A stretch of DNA of 11,007 bases, taken from the NCBI GenBank assembly GCA_027296525.1, contig JAPUJA010000064.1, positions 1 through 11,007 on the forward strand, written 5' to 3'. Below, piece after piece: positions 7,419 through 11,007 of this stretch; the first letter of the stretch is position 1; each line of letters begins with the position of its first letter. The notes beneath the pieces are model-generated. The model had not been told where the DNA came from. It was given only the letters and a program-made list of their open reading frames with translations, and did not search any database. This stretch comes from Pseudomonadota bacterium (GTDB lineage Bacteria; Pseudomonadota; Alphaproteobacteria; UBA828; JAPUJA01). Made by a program: the position numbers and the translations under genes.

Positions 7419-7559
7419 GTTCGAAATAGCTTAAGCAAATCGAACCATTTATTATTTGGTTATGGGCCGCGTTCGCGCGACCTCGTCCCCGTCTCTCCGG
7501 GTTATGGGAAGCCTCCCCGCATTCTTGGCCGTCCCCGTTGCAGGGGTCTTCCAATAAGC
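7393..7559 (-). ncRNA. Predicted structured small RNA, family not recognised
   Basis: A - strand promoter-like pair (7565-7593) and a strong - strand intrinsic terminator (7393-7418) bracket about 167 nt. Reading 5' to 3' on the - strand, it can form these elements. First is a hairpin closed by GGAAG/CTTCC (7552-7548 with 7511-7507), with an inner CCCC/GGGG stem. Second is a small CCCG/CGGG hairpin (7501-7498 with 7491-7488). Third is a 7-bp GC-rich hairpin with a CGAA loop (7482-7476 with 7471-7465). Fourth is a 6-bp GTTCGA/TCGAAC stem (7445-7440 with 7424-7419), followed by the terminator. The 9-nt motif CCCATAACC occurs twice. I do not recognise 6S, SRP, tmRNA, RNase P or a tRNA in it. A trans-acting regulatory RNA is the simplest reading. 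Promoter position and structure are by eye only. Confidence 0.55.
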
Positions 7560-7564
7560 GCGCG

Positions 7565-7593
7565 ATCTTAGTGGCAATCCGGATCGAGGTCAC
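7565..7593 (-). promoter_or_regulatory. Putative promoter of the - strand RNA
   Basis: On the - strand, GTGACC (7593-7588) as -35 and TAAGAT (7570-7565) as -10 are separated by exactly 17 nt. The -10 keeps the key T-A-n-n-A-T positions and the -35 differs from TTGACC in one base. Transcription would start near 7559, just before the first hairpin of the predicted RNA. Confidence 0.45.
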
Positions 7594-7664
7594 GAATCTT
7601 TATTGGGCCTTATTGATCTCGCCGGCTGCTCAGGCTGTTGAGATCGATAAATTGGTTAATGAGT

Positions 7665-7689
7665 CCCTACTTTCGGCCAGGGTTTTTTT
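7665..7689 (+). terminator. Weak terminator-like hairpin with T7 tract, + strand
   Basis: CCCT (7665-7668) can pair with AGGG (7679-7682) across a 10-nt loop, and seven T follow directly (7683-7689). A 4-bp stem is too short to be convincing. If it works, it would end transcription about 50 nt before the gene at 7739, either as the end of the tag transcript or as a leader attenuator. Confidence 0.25.
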
Positions 7690-7738
7690 AATAAGAAAGT
7701 TGTACTATTGCGCAAACCAAGCTCGATTTTACGTGAAC

Positions 7739-8185
7739 ATGAAACCGGCGTTCGTCACGGCTCTATTCATCACGGCCCTATTCATCGCGGCCGCGCTCGG
7801 GGCGCAGTCGGCGCGGGCCGAGGGGGTCCTCGTCGCCGAGCCCGACCCCTGTGCCGGGTTGACGCGCCACAGCCCGGCGCTCGATGTCGCCTACGAGCCC
7901 GGGATCGACGCTGCGGGGGAGCCGGTCACTCCGGCCGATCTCGACGAGGGCGCCCGGCTCGCCCTCCCTCCGTCTTACCATCTCGACCTCTTCGTGCGGC
8001 TCGACGAGCTCATCGAGATCGATCCCGATTCGAACCTCGCGCCGGTGGTCGATTCGGAATTGTCGGTCGGCAAGGTCACGATCGAAGGCGACGACATGAG
8101 CTTCAACGGCCAGCCGCTTGCCTCGCAGGCGGATAACGAGCTCGCGCGCGCCTGCCGTGAGCGCCAAGAGGCCGAGCGCGAGTAA
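7739..8185 (+). CDS. Small secreted protein of unknown function
   Basis: I do not recognise this 148-residue protein. It begins with a textbook Sec signal peptide: MKP, a hydrophobic core at about 5-22 and an ARA site, with likely cleavage after A27. The mature part, about 120 residues, is acidic and has one cysteine in the PDPCAGL segment and another near the C-terminus (RACRER). No membrane segment follows. It contains a mid-region YHLDLFVRLDELIEID, a VGKVTIEGDD strand and a charged helical tail. A periplasmic role is likely, and the two cysteines could form a disulfide. ATG 7739 gives the signal peptide, although no Shine-Dalgarno is visible. GTG 7733, two codons upstream, is an alternative. 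It stands alone, 405 nt after tag and 149 nt before proS. Confidence 0.75.
   Translation: MKPAFVTALFITALFIAAALGAQSARAEGVLVAEPDPCAGLTRHSPALDVAYEPGIDAAGEPVTPADLDEGARLALPPSYHLDLFVRLDELIEIDPDSNLAPVVDSELSVGKVTIEGDDMSFNGQPLASQADNELARACRERQEAERE
7756..7785 (+). repeat. 15-bp tandem duplication in signal-peptide core
   Basis: Two adjacent 15-nt units (7756-7770 and 7771-7785) differ at a single third-codon base and encode the five-residue block TALFI twice inside the hydrophobic core of the signal peptide. The next bases (CGCGGCC) look like the start of a diverged third unit. It lengthens the core without breaking the frame. Confidence 0.85.
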
Positions 8186-8235
8186 AGCCGCCCCTTGTCA
8201 TCGAGAGGGCCGTTTCCCGGAGCAGATCGTGACGC

Positions 8236-8254
8236 GGGCCGCCCCCGGCGGCTC
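8236..8254. other. GC-rich hairpin between the secreted-protein gene and proS
   Basis: GCCGCC (8238-8243) and GGCGGC (8247-8252) form a perfect 6-bp stem with a CCC loop, extendable by one G-U and one G-C pair. No U run follows, so it is not a standard intrinsic terminator. It could still slow or partly stop transcription from the gene upstream, or be chance in GC-rich DNA. Confidence 0.35.
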
Positions 8255-8265
8255 GGGGTGCGCCG

Positions 8266-8294
8266 TTGCCATTCGCCGGCGCATTGGGCATAAA
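8266..8294 (+). promoter_or_regulatory. Putative promoter of proS
   Basis: TTGCCA (8266-8271) and CATAAA (8289-8294) are separated by exactly 17 nt, matching the primary sigma-factor pattern at 5 and 4 of 6 positions. The expected start of transcription is near 8301, giving a leader of about 34 nt with the proS ribosome-binding site inside it. The position makes sense because proS begins a new gene pair after 149 non-coding nt. Confidence 0.5.
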
Positions 8295-8334
8295 GGCGAT
8301 CCTTGTGCGGCCGCGTCCTTCGATCGAGGGGAAG

Positions 8335-9654
8335 ATGCGTCTATCCGTCTATTTTCTTCCCACCCTGAAAGAGAATCCGAGCGAAGCCCAGATCCCGTCT
8401 CATCGCCTCATGCTGCGCGCCGGGATGATCCAGCAGTCGAGCGCGGGCATCTATTCCTGGCTGCCGCTCGGGCATCGGGTGTTGCGGCGGATCGAACAAA
8501 TCGTCCGCCAGGAGATGGACGCCGCCGGGTGCCAGGAGGTCCTGATGCCCGCGATTCAACCCGCCGATCTTTGGCGCGAAAGCGGACGCTACGATCAATA
8601 TGGCGAGGAGATGCTGCGGCTGCGCGACCGGCACGAGCGCGATATGCTTTTCGGGCCCACCCATGAAGAGGTTGTGACCGACATCTTCCGCCGCAACATT
8701 AAAAGCTACCGGGATTTGCCGAAGAACCTCTACCAGATCCAGTGGAAGTTCCGTGACGAGATCCGCCCGCGCTTCGGTATCATGCGCGGGCGCGAGTTCT
8801 ATATGAAGGACAATTTCTCCTTCGACCTCGACTTCGAAGGAGCGAAACGTTCCTACAACAAGATGTTCGTGGCTTACCTGCGAACCTTCGCGCGCATGGG
8901 ACTCAAGGCGATTCCGATGGAGGCCAAATCAGGTCCGATCGGCGGCGATATGAGCCATGAATTCGTGATCCTCGCCGAGACCGGCGAGTCCGCCGTCTAT
9001 TGTCACGCCGACTATCTGGACATGGACATGCTCGCCGAGGGAGTCGATTACACGCAAGCTCTCGACCCGATCATCGCGTCCTGGACCCGTCATTACGCCG
9101 CGACCGATGACAAGCACGAGCCTGAACGCTTCGAGCGGGAAGTGCCCGAGGACAAACGCCTGACGACGCGCGGCATTGAGGTCGGCCATATTTTTTATTT
9201 CGGGACGAAATATTCGAAGCCGATGGGCGCCACGGTGACCACCGAGGACGGCCGCGAGGTTCCGGTCGAAATGGGTTCCTACGGGATCGGCGTTTCGCGC
9301 CTCGTCGGCGCGGTCATCGAGGCCGGTCACGACGAGGCCGGCATCATCTGGCCGGAAAGCGTCGCACCCTTCAGACTGGGGCTCATTAATCTGAAAATCG
9401 GAGATCCGGCCTGCCGGAAGGCGTCGGATGAAATTTACGGGACGCTTAAGGGGCGTGACGTGGAAATCCTTTATGACGACCGTGACGAAAGCGCCGGCGC
9501 GAAGTTTGCCACCATGGACCTCATCGGCCTTCCCTGGCAGCTGATCGTCGGCCCGCGAGGATTGAAAGCCGGCGTCGTCGAGCTGAAAGAACGCGCGACA
9601 GACGAGCGCCAGGAGCTCTCGGTCGAGGCGGCGCTCGCGCGGTTCGCGGGATAA
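8335..9654 (+). CDS. proS: Prolyl-tRNA synthetase, short form without editing domain
   Basis: A class II aminoacyl-tRNA synthetase that charges tRNA-Pro. The 439 residues show the N-terminal SHRLMLRAGMI and GIYSWLPLGHRVL (motif 1 region), motif 2 from FRDEIRPRFGIMRGREF to about residue 159, and motif 3 MGSYGIGVSRLVGA at 313-326. An anticodon-binding domain follows at about 345-439. Between motifs 2 and 3 only about 150 residues are present, so the large INS editing domain of E. coli ProS (total about 572) is missing. This is the normal alphaproteobacterial type, which depends on a separate trans-editing protein to clear Ala-tRNA-Pro. The start ATG 8335 was chosen over an open frame back to 8266 because it gives the family N-terminus MRLS-x-YFLPTLKE and follows GAGGGG at 8326-8331. 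lolC starts 9 nt downstream. Confidence 0.96.
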   Translation: MRLSVYFLPTLKENPSEAQIPSHRLMLRAGMIQQSSAGIYSWLPLGHRVLRRIEQIVRQEMDAAGCQEVLMPAIQPADLWRESGRYDQYGEEMLRLRDRHERDMLFGPTHEEVVTDIFRRNIKSYRDLPKNLYQIQWKFRDEIRPRFGIMRGREFYMKDNFSFDLDFEGAKRSYNKMFVAYLRTFARMGLKAIPMEAKSGPIGGDMSHEFVILAETGESAVYCHADYLDMDMLAEGVDYTQALDPIIASWTRHYAATDDKHEPERFEREVPEDKRLTTRGIEVGHIFYFGTKYSKPMGATVTTEDGREVPVEMGSYGIGVSRLVGAVIEAGHDEAGIIWPESVAPFRLGLINLKIGDPACRKASDEIYGTLKGRDVEILYDDRDESAGAKFATMDLIGLPWQLIVGPRGLKAGVVELKERATDERQELSVEAALARFAG

Positions 9655-9663
9655 CGCGCGCTC

Positions 9664-11007
9664 ATGTTCTCCGCCTTCGAACGGATGGTCGCGTTCCGCT
9701 ATCTTCGGGCGCGGCGTCAGGAGGGCTTCATCTCGGTCATCGCCGGTTTTTCGCTCGCCGGAATCGCGCTCGCCGTGGCGACGCTGATCGTCGTGCTCTC
9801 GGTCTTCAATGGCTTCCACGAGGAGCTGCTGAAGCGCATCCTCGGCCTAAACGGCCACGTCGCGGTCTACAGCGCGAGCGAGGGCCTAAAGGACTACGAC
9901 GCTCGGGCCCAATCGGTCGCCCGCCTCGAGGGCGTCGTCCTGGTCGTGCCGAAGATCGAGGGTCAAGTGATGGCGACCGGCCCGCGCGCCGCGGGCGGGG
10001 CTCTCGTGCGTGGCGTGCGGCCCGATTATTTCACGCTTCGCTCCATCATCACCGACAACATCGTGGCGGGCCGCCTCGCGGACTTCGGAACCGAAGGCGG
10101 GGTCGTCGTCGGCCGCCGGTTGGCGAACCGGCTCGGTCTGTGGGTCGGCGATGAGATCACACTGATCTCGCCACAGGGGAATTTTACGGCGTTTGGCACG
10201 GTGCCGCGCATGCGCGCCTACCCGATCGCGGCGCTCTTCGAGATCGGCATGTTCGAGTACGACAGCACATTCGTCTTCATGCCGCTCGATTTGGCGCAGG
10301 TCTATTTCCGCTTGCCCGATGCCGTGACGGGCCTCGAGGTGATGATCGAGGACCCGGACGGGGCGGCAGAGGCGCGCGGCGCGATCGCTGAGGCCGCCGG
10401 GCCGAATGTTCGCGCCGAGGACTGGCAACAGAAACACGCGCATTTCTTCAACGCGATCCAGGTCGAGCGCAATGTGATGTTCGTGATCCTGACCCTCATC
10501 GTGCTGGTCGCGGCCTTCAATATCATTTCCGGCCTGATCATGCTGGTGAAGGACAAGGGGAAGGACATCGCGATCCTCCGCACCATGGGGGCGAGCCGAG
10601 GATCGATCCTGCGCATCTTCTTCATGAACGGCGCGACCATCGGGATCGTCGGCACCCTGATCGGACTCGGTCTCGGCGTCGGCTTCGCCAGCAATATCGA
10701 CATCATCCGCGGCTGGCTTGAGAGTCTGACCGGGACCGAGCTGTTCGCCGCCGAAATCTACTTCCTGGCGCATCTGCCCGCGCGTCTCCTGCCCGGGGAC
10801 GTGGCGAGCGTCGTGGCTCTCTCGCTCGGGCTCTCTTTCCTCGCGACGATCTATCCGGCTTGGCGCGCGGCGCGCCTCGATCCCGTGGAGGCCTTGCGAG
10901 AGAGCCACGACGCTCGCCACGTCCCCGGGCAGGAGACGCGCGGGCAGATGCGCCAGGAAGTAGATTTCGGCGGCGAACAGCTCGGTCCCGGTCAGACTCT
11001 CAAGCCA
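9664..11007 (+). CDS. lolC: Lipoprotein-releasing ABC transporter membrane subunit, 3' end chimeric
   Basis: The inner-membrane subunit of the LolCDE complex, which releases lipoproteins to the carrier LolA for transport to the outer membrane. It starts with FRYLRARRQEGFIS, has a membrane segment at about 24-46 and a periplasmic domain at about 48-265. Three more membrane segments follow at about 271-295, 320-343 and 381-400. The coupling segment KDKGKDIAILRTMGAS is at 296-311, and the end WRAARLDPVEALR falls at 400-412. LolC/LolE proteins normally stop within a few residues of that point. Here the frame stays open to the window edge, because from 10896 the sequence is the reverse complement of 10714-10825. 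The last 36 residues (from E413) are therefore antisense translation and should not be annotated as protein. The genuine gene covers 9664 to about 10899. Alphaproteobacteria often have one lolC/E-type gene followed by lolD, which would lie outside the window. Confidence 0.92.
   Translation, partial: MFSAFERMVAFRYLRARRQEGFISVIAGFSLAGIALAVATLIVVLSVFNGFHEELLKRILGLNGHVAVYSASEGLKDYDARAQSVARLEGVVLVVPKIEGQVMATGPRAAGGALVRGVRPDYFTLRSIITDNIVAGRLADFGTEGGVVVGRRLANRLGLWVGDEITLISPQGNFTAFGTVPRMRAYPIAALFEIGMFEYDSTFVFMPLDLAQVYFRLPDAVTGLEVMIEDPDGAAEARGAIAEAAGPNVRAEDWQQKHAHFFNAIQVERNVMFVILTLIVLVAAFNIISGLIMLVKDKGKDIAILRTMGASRGSILRIFFMNGATIGIVGTLIGLGLGVGFASNIDIIRGWLESLTGTELFAAEIYFLAHLPARLLPGDVASVVALSLGLSFLATIYPAWRAARLDPVEALRESHDARHVPGQETRGQMRQEVDFGGEQLGPGQTLKP
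10714..11007. repeat. 112-bp perfect inverted repeat reaching the window edge
   Basis: Bases 10896-11007 are an exact reverse complement of 10714-10825: 112 of 112 positions match, with position p pairing with 21721 minus p. A 70-nt spacer (10826-10895) separates the arms, and the pairing breaks at 10826/10895 (T opposite T). The left arm is normal lolC coding sequence (residues about 351-387). The right arm replaces what should be the last codons of lolC and the start of the next gene. It ends on the last base of the window, so its true length is unknown. A fold-back assembly or amplification chimera is the likely cause. Confidence 0.97.

Larger units (their letters stand above)
7334..7738. 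other. 405-nt intergenic region, AT-richer on the right
   Basis: No supported + strand gene lies here. The left part holds the predicted - strand RNA, its terminator and promoter, listed separately. The right part (7601-7738) drops to about 42% GC, far below the flanking genes. It contains a 6-bp inverted repeat GATCTC/GAGATC (7615-7620 and 7640-7645), an 8-bp palindrome TTGCGCAA (7708-7715) and a TACTAT hexamer (7703-7708) that could be a -10 element for the next gene. I find no good -35 for it at the right spacing. A - strand open frame of 102 codons crosses the RNA and the end of tag, and has no features of a real protein. Confidence 0.6.

Noticed and set aside
7440..7450. GGTTCGATT on the - strand, resembling a tRNA T-loop
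   Set aside because: The flanking bases do not form a T-stem, and no acceptor, D or anticodon arm can be found around it.
7285..7593. A 102-codon - strand frame covering the intergenic RNA
   Set aside because: It reads through the intrinsic terminator into the tail of tag and contains no plausible domain. The structured RNA explains this interval better.
9886..10920. A 344-codon - strand frame over lolC
   Set aside because: Antisense shadow of LolC. Its 5' part also crosses the suspected chimeric junction at 10896.
10900..11007. A LolC C-terminal extension or the start of lolD
   Set aside because: The translated residues come from reverse-complemented lolC sequence, and no Walker A or other LolD motif is present in any frame.

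Overview
The window is a stretch of chromosomal backbone from an alphaproteobacterium, rich in GC (roughly 60-65% by eye). The evidence is the gene order nuoM-nuoN-birA-coaX-rnj followed by mce-DUF1467-(tag)-proS-lolC, which is typical of that class, together with a short ProRS without an editing domain and an RNase J. The protein sequences look like Rhodospirillales or a related lineage, but I cannot fix the genus. All recognisable genes are on the + strand.

Region 1 (1-4833) is one tightly packed transcription unit. It holds the end of nuoM, then nuoN (Complex I proton-pumping subunits), birA (biotin protein ligase), coaX (type III pantothenate kinase) and rnj (ribonuclease J). Gaps are 7 nt or less, or the genes overlap. 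Respiration, two cofactor steps and RNA processing are thus probably co-expressed. Region 2 (4843-7333) holds an unusual MlaA/VacJ-like protein with a long N-terminal extension and no lipobox, then methylmalonyl-CoA epimerase, a small DUF1467 membrane protein, and a 3-methyladenine DNA glycosylase I that starts with TTG inside a 4-nt overlap.

Region 3 (7334-7738) is the only long non-coding stretch, and its right part falls to about 42% GC. It carries a convincing Rho-independent terminator and a plausible promoter, both on the - strand and about 167 nt apart. Together they predict a structured small RNA that I cannot assign to a family. It is followed by a small secreted protein of unknown function (7739-8185).

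Region 4 (8186-11007) has a predicted promoter, proS, and lolC, the membrane subunit of the lipoprotein-releasing ABC transporter. The last 112 bases of the window are an exact reverse complement of bases 10714-10825. The junction falls at the natural C-terminus of LolC and the repeat runs to the last base. This looks much more like a fold-back chimera at a contig end than like biology, and everything after about 10896 should be treated with suspicion.

No mobile element, CRISPR array, tRNA or rRNA is visible. The best candidate for something undescribed is the - strand RNA at 7393-7559. The most important caution is the terminal inverted repeat.
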